Below, piece after piece: positions 27,190 through 36,084 of a stretch of 64,000 nucleotides of DNA. Every line of letters begins with the position of its first letter. Within the stretch, counting starts at the first letter, position 1. The notes under the pieces were generated by a model. The model was not told where the DNA came from. It saw only the letters and a list, made by a program, of their open reading frames with translations, and did no database searches. Both the position numbers and the translations under genes were made by a program. This DNA is from an uncultured bacterium (lineage in GTDB: Bacteria; Cyanobacteriota; Vampirovibrionia; Gastranaerophilales; Gastranaerophilaceae). The stretch spans positions 1 through 64,000 of the forward strand of contig CAMTMK010000003.1 of the NCBI GenBank assembly GCA_947073645.1, read 5' to 3'.

Positions 27190-27453
27190 TTATTTTTCAA
27201 TTAAAGAGAAATTTTCCGGCAGCTCTTCTTCAATAAGTTTAATAAAATTTGACGGTTTCATGTCAAAAGCTTCTGCAAGTTTGAAAACAGTAGTTAATTG
27301 CGGGTCTTTAAGAAATCTTTCAATTGTGCTTACAATTGATGTTGATATGTCGTTTTCACTGCAGAACATAAATTGACTTTTTTCACCTCTAAGCTTTTTG
27401 GTGAGCTTGCCTAAAGCTTCTAGTATAAGTTGTTTGTTTCTTTCATTGTTCAT
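27190..27453 (-). CDS. Small XRE-like helix-turn-helix protein
   Basis: Short DNA-binding regulator of unknown target. ATG 27453 is preferred (87 residues, MNNERNKQ); the 15 extra codons upstream overlap a hairpin. The Cro/C1-type fold is suggested by QFMFCSENDISTSIVSTIERFLKDPQLTTVFKLAEAF-like helix spacing. It lies just outside the left end of the mobile element and so belongs to the host side. Confidence 0.65.
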   Translation of the reverse strand: MNNERNKQLILEALGKLTKKLRGEKSQFMFCSENDISTSIVSTIERFLKDPQLTTVFKLAEAFDMKPSNFIKLIEEELPENFSLIEK

Positions 27454-27459
27454 TATGTC

Positions 27460-27465
27460 AATATA
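27460..27465 (-). promoter_or_regulatory. Possible -10 of leaderless transcript
   Basis: TATATT (minus strand) ends 6 nt before the ATG at 27453; no ribosome-binding site and no clear -35. Confidence 0.35.
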
Positions 27466-27479
27466 AACAAAGAAAAGAA

Positions 27480-27497
27480 TGCTCGCTTTCGCGAGCA
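27480..27497 (-). terminator. Hairpin with GAAA loop upstream of the XRE gene
   Basis: TGCTCGC, GAAA, GCGAGCA on the minus strand followed by TTCTTTTCTTTG. Likely stops transcription coming from the right, before the XRE gene. Confidence 0.5.
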
Positions 27498-27511
27498 AGA
27501 TAATATGTGAG

Positions 27512-27559
27512 TATATAAATTCTCGTTATTGTTTTTCAACTCAAAATAAAAAAGCCTTA
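27512..27559. repeat. 48-bp direct repeat, left end (attL-like)
   Basis: Identical over 48 bp to 39129-39176. It ends in AAAAAAGCCTTA, which in the right copy is half of the tRNA-Gly terminator stem; the left copy lacks the other half. Confidence 0.9.
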
Positions 27560-27763
27560 TGTAATTTAACATGTAGAGCAAGATTTAATTAACTATGAGA
27601 TGTGCATGCTCAAACTTGAGTTGAAGCAATATGTAATAGACAAATTCTAAGAAGAAATAAGGTGTATTTTACAAAAATTTATTTTTTGCAATGCTACTTG
27701 ACTTATTTTCTAATTTATGCGAAAATTGTCATGTAAAAAAATAAAAGGGAGAGGTTAGACTCT

Positions 27764-28537
27764 ATGCAGAATATTATAACAGAAACAATTAATCCAGAAT
27801 TTAAAAAACTTGTAGCAAGATCTTTTAATGTTGCAGGATTTATCGATAATATAAAACGTGAGTGGAACATTGAAAATTACAATAACGGAGCAAAGATTTT
27901 TGAATGGATACTTCGCTACGAGAACATACATAAAATTGAAGACTATATCTATAGCATAAAGTCATATACCATAACAAGCGGTGGTTGGAATTTACCATTA
28001 CTAATTGATAGCAATTCTAAAATAGCATTTATTTTTATGAAAGAAGCGAACCTGAATCAAAAACGAAAAGAGTTAAACTCTCCTAATAAAAAATATCAAA
28101 ATAGTCAAACTTGGAGACCACCACATTATGTAGTTAGACTTTCAAAATTAAACAAAGATATTGCAAATCAATTAACATTGGATATTGAAGAAAATCAGAC
28201 AACTTACGAGATTTTAAAGTCTATATGTTCTGAAATAGACGAAAATGATGTTCCTGAGGATTTGAAATTAATGACTGTAACTTTCAAAAGCATGGGAGAT
28301 GAATTAGTAAAAATTACCGGAGGATTTTATGATAAAAATCTTATGGAAATATACACAGAAGACTGGAGCCAATACATTACCAATGATTATTCTGCACTAT
28401 TAGATACAAGATTTAATAAAGATAAGATTGATGAAATAAACAACAAGATTATTGACATAGAAAATTCAAAAGACGATTTGACCGAGTTTATCGATGACGA
28501 AGATGAACAAAATAATGAGAATGAAGAAAATAAATAA
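27764..28537 (+). CDS. Hypothetical partner of the ImmA/IrrE protein
   Basis: Not firmly recognised; the SGGWNLPLLIDSNSKIAFIFMKE segment recalls a family (possibly DUF5986) that I have seen beside ImmA/IrrE genes, but this is uncertain. 257 residues, no membrane segment, very acidic tail (DDEDEQNNENEENK type). GGGAGAGG lies 9 nt before the ATG. Two bp separate its stop from the start of the ImmA/IrrE gene, so they are co-expressed. The 200 bp before it up to the left repeat show no other gene. Confidence 0.75.
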   Translation: MQNIITETINPEFKKLVARSFNVAGFIDNIKREWNIENYNNGAKIFEWILRYENIHKIEDYIYSIKSYTITSGGWNLPLLIDSNSKIAFIFMKEANLNQKRKELNSPNKKYQNSQTWRPPHYVVRLSKLNKDIANQLTLDIEENQTTYEILKSICSEIDENDVPEDLKLMTVTFKSMGDELVKITGGFYDKNLMEIYTEDWSQYITNDYSALLDTRFNKDKIDEINNKIIDIENSKDDLTEFIDDEDEQNNENEENK

Positions 28538-28539
28538 TT

Positions 28540-29706
28540 ATGAATACACAAGAAAAATTTAATGGTCAGAGATTAAAGACCGCTCGTTTATATCGTGGGA
28601 AGACTCTTGATGAACTTGCAAAAGATATAAATGTAACTAAACAAGCAATTTCTCAGTACGAAAATTCTGATACAATTCCAGAATCAAGTAAATTATTTAG
28701 CCTAATAAATGTACTTAGGTTTCCGAGAGAATACTTTTTTCAAGAGGATACTGTTTCTTCCGAAACTCAAACAACATATTTTAGGTCATTGTTAGGGACA
28801 CATAAAAAAGATAGAATAGCACAAATCAAAAAAGGAGAATATATCGCCCTTTTGTATGATTTCTTATCAGAATATATACGCTTTCCACAATATAACATAC
28901 CTGCAATAGAATTACCTGATAACGAATCAAATGTTGATTTTGACACTATTGCAAAAATGGTTCGAGAATATTGGGATTTAGGAAATGAGCCAGTAAGAGA
29001 TTTGGTTTATCAACTTGAAAAATCTGGTATCATTTTGACTAGTCTTACGGCAACAAGTAAAGATATTGATGCATATAGTCAAAAATTAAAAACAGAAAAT
29101 GGAAATAAATATTTAATTATATTAACAACGAATAAAGAAAAGCGAGTAAGACGCCAATTTAGTTGTGCTCACGAATTAGGTCATATTATTTTGCATAACT
29201 GGAACGAAGATTTAGAGTCCGTATCAAAAGCTACATTTACTGAACTTGAAAATCAAGCAAATAAATTTGCTTCAGCATTTTTATTACCAAAAGAATCTTT
29301 TGGTAAAGAAGTTGTCAAACATCCATTAGCTTTAGATTATTACATAGAATTGAAACTAAAATGGAATGTATCTATAGCCGCTATGATTATTAGAGCTAGA
29401 GATTTAGAAATAATTTCATATAATCAATATCAGAATTTAATGAGAAAATATGCTTATAAGGGATGGAAAACTTGCGAACCATTTGACAATGAATTAAAAA
29501 CATCAAATCCAACACTTTTGAACAGTGCAACAAAAAAAATATTAGAAGGGAAAATTTGGGATGGACCGACTTTTATAAATATGTTTTCGGAAAAATATAA
29601 TATTTGTTTGCCAAAAGATGAAATTGAAGAACTCTTAAACTTGGATAAAGATACTTTAAAATTCAATGAACAAGCAAAGGTTATTGAATTACCTTTTAAG
29701 GATTGA
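28540..29706 (+). CDS. XRE regulator fused to ImmA/IrrE metallopeptidase
   Basis: 388 residues. Residues 8-60 form an XRE helix-turn-helix (LDELAKDINVTKQAISQYE). The ImmA/IrrE-type zinc peptidase follows with HELGH at 211-215 and the usual downstream Glu in ELENQANKFASAFLLP. Such proteins cleave repressors or antitoxins to induce element genes. No Shine-Dalgarno sequence; probably translated by coupling to the gene 2 bp upstream. The natural substrate could be its own partner or the element's repressor; not shown by the sequence. Confidence 0.88.
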   Translation: MNTQEKFNGQRLKTARLYRGKTLDELAKDINVTKQAISQYENSDTIPESSKLFSLINVLRFPREYFFQEDTVSSETQTTYFRSLLGTHKKDRIAQIKKGEYIALLYDFLSEYIRFPQYNIPAIELPDNESNVDFDTIAKMVREYWDLGNEPVRDLVYQLEKSGIILTSLTATSKDIDAYSQKLKTENGNKYLIILTTNKEKRVRRQFSCAHELGHIILHNWNEDLESVSKATFTELENQANKFASAFLLPKESFGKEVVKHPLALDYYIELKLKWNVSIAAMIIRARDLEIISYNQYQNLMRKYAYKGWKTCEPFDNELKTSNPTLLNSATKKILEGKIWDGPTFINMFSEKYNICLPKDEIEELLNLDKDTLKFNEQAKVIELPFKD

Positions 29707-29848
29707 TAAGGAATAAATTGCTTATTCTGCTTGTCTCTCAAAAGAATGTTATCTTTTATTGAATTATAAGTATAAACATAAAAAGAAGTATTACATCACT
29801 TTATAAACACAAACTTTCACATTCAAAGATTTGTTTGCTTGTTTATAC

Positions 29849-29854
29849 TATAAT
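29849..29854 (+). promoter_or_regulatory. -10 element of a probable leaderless methyltransferase transcript
   Basis: TATAAT ends exactly 6 nt before ATG 29861; no ribosome-binding site. TTGTTT at 29831 is too near (12 bp) to be a standard -35. Confidence 0.5.
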
Positions 29855-29860
29855 TAACCC

Positions 29861-30664
29861 ATGCAAAAGTTTTATGAAAAAGACAATATAACTTTATTTC
29901 ATGGTAATTGTATTGAAATTTTGGATAGAGCAACTCCTGAATCTATAGATATGATTTTTGCAGACCCACCGTATATGCTTTCAAATGGTGGTATAACTTG
30001 TCAATGCGGAAAAGTTGTTTCCGTTAACAAAGGAAAATGGGATGAAAGCAAGGGCTTAGATGAAGATTTTGAATTCCATCAAAAGTGGATTAACGCTTGC
30101 AAAAGAGTTTTAAAACCCAACGGTACAATTTGGATATCAGGAACTTATCATTCAATCTATGTTTGTGGTTTTGCCCTACAAAAAGCAGGGTTTAAAATAC
30201 TAAATGATATTTGCTGGTTTAAGCCAAATGCTTCGCCAAATATGAGTTGTAGGTATTTTACAGCCAGTCACGAAACTTTATTATGGGCAAGAAAAGACCC
30301 GAAAGGTAAGCATACTTTCAATTACGAAGAAATGAAAAATGGAGATTGGGGCGATGATAACCTTAAAAAGCCAAATAAACAAATGCGTTCAGTTTGGCAA
30401 ATAGATACCCCGAAGCCTTCAGAAAAAAAATTAGGCAAGCACCCCACTCAAAAACCTTTAGAATTGTTAAGACGCATAATCCTTGCATCGACTAATAAAG
30501 GCGATTTAATACTCGATCCATTCACAGGAAGTTCAACTACTGGTATAATGGCATTAGAGTTAGGTAGGAAATTTATTGGAATAGACTTAGAAAAAGAATA
30601 CTTAGACCTTTCTGTTAAAAGGTTTGAGCAAGTATTTTCAAAGAAAGACAAAGCATGGCAGTAG
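29861..30664 (+). CDS. DpnA-like adenine DNA methyltransferase (GATC system)
   Basis: Beta-class amino-methyltransferase: catalytic DPPY at residues 35-38 comes first and the SAM motif DPFTGSSTTG near 219 comes last. 267 residues; resembles DpnA (M2.DpnII/MboIC), which methylates GATC including single-stranded DNA. Overlaps the Dam-type gene by 10 bp. Two methyltransferases plus a nuclease form a complete type II system. Exact recognition site is inference from the partners. Confidence 0.88.
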   Translation: MQKFYEKDNITLFHGNCIEILDRATPESIDMIFADPPYMLSNGGITCQCGKVVSVNKGKWDESKGLDEDFEFHQKWINACKRVLKPNGTIWISGTYHSIYVCGFALQKAGFKILNDICWFKPNASPNMSCRYFTASHETLLWARKDPKGKHTFNYEEMKNGDWGDDNLKKPNKQMRSVWQIDTPKPSEKKLGKHPTQKPLELLRRIILASTNKGDLILDPFTGSSTTGIMALELGRKFIGIDLEKEYLDLSVKRFEQVFSKKDKAWQ

Positions 30665-31494
30665 TTTTAGAACAATTAAAAAACGAAACATACCCAATTG
30701 TTAAATGGGTTGGCGGGAAGCGTCAGCTTATGTTTGAACTGCTTAAAAACAAGCCAAAATCATACAACCGTTATTTTGAACCTTTTATTGGCGGTGGAGC
30801 TTTATTCTTTGAATTGCAACCGGAAAATGCTTATATTTCTGATATGAATGAAGAGTTAATCAATCTTTATTCAGTTGTACGAGACAATGTTTATGAACTT
30901 ATTGATGATTTGAGCAAACACGAAGTTTCAAAAGCATATTTTTTAGAAATTCGAAATATTGATAGAACTGAAAAATATGCAGAATTGTCAGATGTAGAAA
31001 GAGCAAGTCGTTTTATTTATTTGAATAGAACCTGTTTTAACGGAATGTATAGGGTTAATTCTCAGGGGCAGTTTAATGTTCCGTTTGGGCATTACAAAAA
31101 TCCTCGTATCATTGATGAAAACAATCTTTTGAATTGTTCTGAACTATTAAAAAAAACTGAAATTAAATGTGCCGATTTTTCAGCAATTTTAACTAAAGTT
31201 AAAAAAGGTGATTTTGTTTATTTTGACCCACCTTATGTGCCGTTAAACGAGACTTCAAGTTTTACTTCTTATACTAAAGATGGGTTTGATATTGATATGC
31301 AATTTAAACTGCGAGATGTTTGCGATGAATTGGATTCAATGAGTGTTAAGTTTATGCTTTCAAATTCAGATACGAAATTGGTAAATGAATTATATGCAAA
31401 TTACGAAATTAAAAAAGTTTTTGCTTCCCGTCAAATCAATGCAAATGCTGATGGTAGAGGTAAAATTACAGAAGTTTTAGTGAGGAATTATTAA
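30655..31494 (+). CDS. Dam/DpnM-like GATC adenine methyltransferase
   Basis: Alpha-class D12 methyltransferase, 279 residues: WVGGKRQL, SAM motif FIGGGA at 44-49, NRTCFNGMYRVN and catalytic DPPY at 191-194. This arrangement is that of Dam/DpnM enzymes that make GATC m6A. Translation starts inside the end of the DpnA-like gene. Converges with the nuclease gene (4-bp overlap). Confidence 0.92.
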   Translation: MAVVLEQLKNETYPIVKWVGGKRQLMFELLKNKPKSYNRYFEPFIGGGALFFELQPENAYISDMNEELINLYSVVRDNVYELIDDLSKHEVSKAYFLEIRNIDRTEKYAELSDVERASRFIYLNRTCFNGMYRVNSQGQFNVPFGHYKNPRIIDENNLLNCSELLKKTEIKCADFSAILTKVKKGDFVYFDPPYVPLNETSSFTSYTKDGFDIDMQFKLRDVCDELDSMSVKFMLSNSDTKLVNELYANYEIKKVFASRQINANADGRGKITEVLVRNY

Positions 31495-32108
31495 ACCTTA
31501 TCTTGCAAGATTTTCTTTAAAAAAGATGTTCTAGCATAAAATGCTCTTGTTTTTGGAGCACCATTACCTTGACCTTTAGTACGTGGTTGAATCCATTTTC
31601 CCATTTTACCTGTAAGAGCATTAAATCCCTTTGTTTTTAGGCAATTTCTCGTTTCCTCATAATCTGCTTCTATTTCAGAATATAATTCTTGATTATCATC
31701 AATATCGAATTGAAATGCACTTAGTAATTCAGAATTAGGTTCCGATGTTGCATACCACATTCTTGTTATAATTAATAAACAATTTAGTTTTGATTTTAAA
31801 TGACTATGAGCAAAATCATTATTAATTACGTCATCTGGATTTATCATTGTTATAGCCATTGTTTCTTTAGGGACAATTAAACCGGATTTTAACCTTTTCA
31901 TAGAAACTGTTTTTAACTCCCAATCTCCAAAATCTGGCGATTGCAAACAATTTCGAGGTAATCCCAAATGGCATTCTACAACATGACCAACCCAACCTTT
32001 ATTTTTCTTACCATCTTTAAATAAAGTTACACCACAAGCTGCGGCAATTTCCACCAAATCTTTTCCAATAATTTTTTGTAACTTTTCAGTTGCCTCATCT
32101 CTATTCAT
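31491..32108 (-). CDS. MutH/Sau3AI-family restriction endonuclease
   Basis: Predicted GATC nuclease, 205 residues. KGWVGHVVECHLGL and DFGDWELKTVSM...VPKETMAI match the MutH/Sau3AI core; the catalytic set would be Glu45, Asp59, Glu64 and Lys66. The loop between Asp59 and ELK is two residues shorter than in E. coli MutH. Convergent to the two methyltransferases, so it is the restriction subunit. Note that it is not a DpnII/MboI-type nuclease although the methyltransferases are DpnII-type. Own promoter; the mRNA seems leaderless. Confidence 0.85.
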   Translation of the reverse strand: MNRDEATEKLQKIIGKDLVEIAAACGVTLFKDGKKNKGWVGHVVECHLGLPRNCLQSPDFGDWELKTVSMKRLKSGLIVPKETMAITMINPDDVINNDFAHSHLKSKLNCLLIITRMWYATSEPNSELLSAFQFDIDDNQELYSEIEADYEETRNCLKTKGFNALTGKMGKWIQPRTKGQGNGAPKTRAFYARTSFLKKILQDKV

Positions 32109-32114
32109 AAAGTT

Positions 32115-32143
32115 ATTCTATTGCACGCAAGATAAATAAACAA
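32115..32143 (-). promoter_or_regulatory. Promoter of the nuclease gene, leaderless
   Basis: Minus strand TTGTTT (32138-32143), 17 bp, TAGAAT (32115-32120), then 6 nt to the ATG. No Shine-Dalgarno sequence. Confidence 0.6.
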
Positions 32144-32248
32144 CCCATGCTAAACAATTTTTGTATCCAAATGTAACTACTTCTCCTTTTTACTAGCATT
32201 TTTCTGTATTTATCGGTAGTGTGTTTTGTGTCAAAAGCAGAATAGATT

Positions 32249-32470
32249 ATGAAAGTTGATAGTTATTGTTTAGAAAAGAAAGAAATTGACAAATTTACAC
32301 GAAATGCAGTACGGATCTATAATACTATAGTAGTTTTATGTTATTTTTGCAATGAACAACAAGAAATAGAAGAAATAAGTAATATTACACCTATTGTTAA
32401 TTATCTAATGCGAGAATCGGATAATTTATATGCAGATTTGCTTAACTTTAATGACAATAATTGTGGGTAA
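32249..32470 (+). CDS. Small hypothetical protein
   Basis: 73 residues, no recognised family. Mostly helical, acidic C-terminus, four Cys without a metal-site pattern. No clear ribosome-binding site; a CAGAAT lies 5 nt before the ATG. Sits between the divergent nuclease promoter and the convergent HEPN remnant. May be a controller or orphan of the element, or not a gene. Confidence 0.4.
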   Translation: MKVDSYCLEKKEIDKFTRNAVRIYNTIVVLCYFCNEQQEIEEISNITPIVNYLMRESDNLYADLLNFNDNNCG

Positions 32471-32533
32471 ATACTGCTCAAAAAATATTTAAAATTGTTC
32501 TTTTCAATTTCAATCATTAGTTACATGATATTT

Positions 32534-33993
32534 CTATATTGATATATATGAAGGAACTTCCATTTTCGCAATCTTTATGTTTTTATCGAAATTCCTATGT
32601 TTTTCATTGTATGTAATGGCAAAAACCAGATACAAAATTGCACATCTTGTATATCGAAAAACTTCCATCGTCGTAACTTCTAGTTCTTCTTTCGTTATAG
32701 ACTTTGCATAATCATGCTTTCCCTTCCAAATATTAAGATTGGTTTCTGAAATTCTTACCCAACCATGTTCTAAATTGTTTCTAAGTATTCTAAGGATATA
32801 TGCATCCGGATTTGGCACTTGCCAGTCTTTTAGTTTTGAACTATCAGTTAAATCACAAGATAGCCAAAATAAGGCATCAATATATGGGTTTTGAATATTT
32901 TGAAAAATCTTTTGCAAACAAGTTGGTTTAAAATAAATATTTCCATTATAATTAGTTTCAAAATATTTATCTAGTAAAACTACAATACTGTCTAATATTC
33001 CAAAGCATAATTTAAAAGCCATTTTAATATTTTCAGTATTGGTTGAAAAATCAACAAGGTCTAAAGAACTTGTTAAATATAAATCTTTTTCAAGCTAATT
33101 AGGATATTTTTCATGCAACCCACTATAAAATAAGTATCTAGCTTTACAGAATCTATTTTTAATATCCGAGAATGCTACACTTAAAAATGGCCCTTCTCCA
33201 ATTTCAACAATATAATTTGGAAATTCTAATGTATCTTTTGCTGCAATTGCCTCTTGTGTAATATCATTTAATGGATTAATAAATAATGTATTTTGTAAGC
33301 ACCAATCTCTGTATTCTTTTTCTTTTATACAATCAAACTTAATTTGTTCAGAGCCATATTTAAGAGCCATATGTTTTTCCTTAAATTGGTTACCCATTGT
33401 AATAATTCAGCAACCCAAGGAGTTGTATCGATTTCTTGTCTTATCCCATTATGAAAAATGCTATTTTTATTATTTGAAAGTTCTTTAATTATTCGATATG
33501 CCTCTATAGAATAATCTGCGTTATATGGAAATCCTAAATATGAATTTAATACTATGAGAGTTCTCGCTTTATTAAAAGGTGCTACAAACATAGAATCAGA
33601 ATTTATTGCTTTAGAATAATCAAATGACCATAAAGAAATAGCTTCAATATCACGACAAAATCGGTGATAAATATTTGCGAGATTTGTTTGAATTTCAAAA
33701 CACATACCTACATTATTATTTCTAAAATATTCCCTATATGCTCGCCTCATATAGTTTGTAGATTGAACAGTATATACTGGAAATGTTTGGTTTCGCCAAT
33801 TTGAAATATCTTCGCAAAATATTCTTGCCTTTGTAGAATATAAATTAGAAATACAATACCATATGTGAGTTAAAAGCGGACTTCGTTCTGTATTTTCTTC
33901 TAAATTTTTTAATTGATTTATTAATTCATCTATTTTCTCAATATCACCAGAAGTAATTGCAATATCACATTCTCTTGAAAAGTTTTTATACAT
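32534..33993 (-). pseudogene. LA2681-type HEPN protein, broken by a frameshift and an amber stop
   Basis: Three adjacent reading frames form one protein of about 485 residues. Residues from 33993 down to about 33390 are TPR-like helical repeats. A frameshift near 33385-33400 moves to a frame with KEKEYRDWCLQNTLFINPLND. That frame hits a single TAG at 33095-33097 and then continues open for 24 codons into the C-terminal HEPN domain, which carries RNNLEH, the Rx4H ribonuclease motif. All three parts match the order in LA2681-family HEPN proteins as I know them; HEPN RNases are common defence or toxin effectors. Two lesions suggest inactivation; assembly error could mimic either one. Confidence 0.75.
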
Positions 33994-33996
33994 ATA

Positions 33997-34425
33997 TTAA
34001 TCTTTAATCCCCAGTTCTTGTTTAATAACAGAATAAAATTCTAATATTTTTTCATTATTTTGTTTATGAACTTCCAGAATATTTGATGATAATCCTAAAT
34101 TGTTTTGTAAATTTTCATACAAGTCATAAAAACATTCCATCGTTGATTGTTTGCCAAAAATACTTTCTATTTGGATTTCATTCCATAAATCTTTTGTACT
34201 TTTTGACATATTTATACATTTTTTAGTACGAATATCTTTTTCAAAGCGCATAGAAAAATCATACATTTTTTGGTATAAAACTTCGCGTTTTCTTTTTAGA
34301 TAAATATGCTCTTCTCTTGAAGATTTATAACAATCAATAAAAAAGGTAAAACCGCCAGTTATTATGGCACCTAAAATAATGCCAAACATTTGTGAATTTA
34401 GGAAATTTAGTATCAAATGAATCAT
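33997..34425 (-). CDS. Small membrane-anchored hypothetical protein
   Basis: 142 residues. One N-terminal membrane helix (about 10-32, FGIILGAIITGGFTFFI), then a charged helical cytoplasmic domain. AAAGGAGT ribosome-binding site. Ends 3 bp before the HEPN gene, so both were one transcript. Function unknown; could be a membrane-tethered partner of the HEPN protein. Confidence 0.65.
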   Translation of the reverse strand: MIHLILNFLNSQMFGIILGAIITGGFTFFIDCYKSSREEHIYLKRKREVLYQKMYDFSMRFEKDIRTKKCINMSKSTKDLWNEIQIESIFGKQSTMECFYDLYENLQNNLGLSSNILEVHKQNNEKILEFYSVIKQELGIKD

Positions 34426-34475
34426 TGTTACTCCTTTACTTCAAAGTAACATAAAAATTGTCATTCTAATAGATA

Positions 34476-34883
34476 TTAAAACCCTAAAACTTCTCTTTCA
34501 ATCTGTTCAATAATTTCAGGAGTTAGTTGTCCTGTCAGTTTTGGTTGTTTGGATTTTTGCTTAGAGTGTTCATATTGTTTAACTTGTGGAATATTCTTCA
34601 AAATCTTCATTAGTGGATAAATCTCAGATTGTGGAGTTTGTCTGTCATTATCAATATCGGCGGAAATTTTTTGCATTAGTTTTCTTGCAAATTCTAGAAG
34701 TTCGTTGCTAAAAATTTCTTGATTGCGTTCTGCCTCAAATCTTTTCCTATTCCACTCGTATTTCTTTTTCCAATAAAACAAAGTTCTGCGTGATATATTT
34801 AATTTGATCCCGATTTCTTCAAGCGGTATTTTGTCATAAATATACATCTTTTCAGCTTGTTGGTAATTTTTCATTTTAGTCAT
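34476..34883 (-). CDS. DUF1804-like/small-terminase-like helix-turn-helix protein
   Basis: 135 residues. N-terminal helix-turn-helix of the type in Mu-like phage DUF1804 and small terminase proteins (PLEEIGIKLNISRRTLFYWKKKYEW), then a helical middle. AAGAAGGAG ribosome-binding site. No large terminase follows. Could also be a simple transcription factor. Confidence 0.6.
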   Translation of the reverse strand: MTKMKNYQQAEKMYIYDKIPLEEIGIKLNISRRTLFYWKKKYEWNRKRFEAERNQEIFSNELLEFARKLMQKISADIDNDRQTPQSEIYPLMKILKNIPQVKQYEHSKQKSKQPKLTGQLTPEIIEQIEREVLGF

Positions 34884-34945
34884 ATTAACTCCTTCTTTAT
34901 AAATTAAATAGTCCGACCTATGTAAAAGTCGGACTATCCATATAA

Positions 34946-36022
34946 CTAAATACTAGGTCTGCTACGGTAATATCCTCTTACGTCTGTTCCGTCAGAACGG
35001 GTATATGAATTTACATAAATGACACCGCCGCCTGTAATTGCTTCTCGTTGCAAATCTCCGTTAGTTGGCATAGTTCCGTTAAAAGCTCTTGTCTGAGCAT
35101 CAATCTCTTTTTCATGTTCGGCAAATTCATCTGATGACATTGAGCCCACTTCTTCACGTGTGTATATGTGGTTACTGCCTGTTAGTGGATTTGTATATCC
35201 AAATAACCCTGATTGTTGTTGAGGTTGATTTGTTGGTTGAACATTAGATAGTTGAATACCTAACCTGTTTGCTAGTTGGGTAATATCAATATTTGCAGCC
35301 TGACCTGTTGGGACACCTGAAGGTTGTCTTAAACTCTCAGGAATTGCCATTGGAATCATATCCCAAGGATTATTTGATTGCTCATTTATAGGATTAATCA
35401 TCAAATCATTTAAATTGGGAAGTTTGTTTTGTTGATAGTCGTTATATTCAAGACTTAATTCAAATGGAGTAGAATAATTATTTTCACTATTATTGTAGTT
35501 TCTTTCTTCAATATTAAAACTTTTTTCTTCAATGTTTTCGTTGTTAGCATTTATTGTAAATGTTCCACATTTAATATTATTTCTCAAATTATTTACACGA
35601 TTATTCCACCCTTGATAAAATCTCTTTTGTGATGGAGCATTTTCAACTCTTTTATCGTAATGCTTCTGGCGAATATCTAAAAACTTATCTACATCACCTC
35701 CACTTTGCTTATAATATTGCTGCGCTTGACCTACACCATGCAATATTGCAGTATCAAATAGTGCAACTGCCATATTAGGGTCTGAGATACTATCCGCCCC
35801 GGAAGCTTTCCAATAATATTTATAATATAAATCTACAGTTTCTCCTTTAGTAATTTGTTTTACATCTTTTGGAGGTAAACCTTGATTCTTTCGGTACGTG
35901 TTGTATGTACCTTGTGTAACCCCCATATTTGTTGGTCCACCAGGATCTTTGCTATCATTTACATAACCACCTTCAGATGGAAATAAAAATTGTAATGCTT
36001 TTTCAAAATTTTCTTCAGACAT
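34946..36022 (-). CDS. GH108 N-acetylmuramidase-type endolysin with long C-terminal region
   Basis: 358 residues. The N-terminal 150 are a GH108 domain: SEGGYVNDSKDPGGPTNMGVTQ with the catalytic Glu17 of the EGGY motif, then a peptidoglycan-binding part (YWKASGADSI, FDTAILHGVGQA). Residues about 160-260 are Asn/Gln-rich linker. A C-terminal domain ends GVIYVNSYTRSDGTDVRGYYRSRPS, a short motif often seen in phage and wall-associated proteins. No signal peptide and no holin seen nearby. AAGGAG ribosome-binding site. Confidence 0.85.
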   Translation of the reverse strand: MSEENFEKALQFLFPSEGGYVNDSKDPGGPTNMGVTQGTYNTYRKNQGLPPKDVKQITKGETVDLYYKYYWKASGADSISDPNMAVALFDTAILHGVGQAQQYYKQSGGDVDKFLDIRQKHYDKRVENAPSQKRFYQGWNNRVNNLRNNIKCGTFTINANNENIEEKSFNIEERNYNNSENNYSTPFELSLEYNDYQQNKLPNLNDLMINPINEQSNNPWDMIPMAIPESLRQPSGVPTGQAANIDITQLANRLGIQLSNVQPTNQPQQQSGLFGYTNPLTGSNHIYTREEVGSMSSDEFAEHEKEIDAQTRAFNGTMPTNGDLQREAITGGGVIYVNSYTRSDGTDVRGYYRSRPSI

Positions 36023-36084
36023 TTGAAATTCTCCTTGTTTAACTAAATACCAATTGTTTTGTTAAATAAGGTAAAATAAGCAGT

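Noticed and set aside
32238..32470. Controller (C) protein of the restriction system
   Set aside because: The small gene at 32249 has no helix-turn-helix pattern, so it is listed only as hypothetical.
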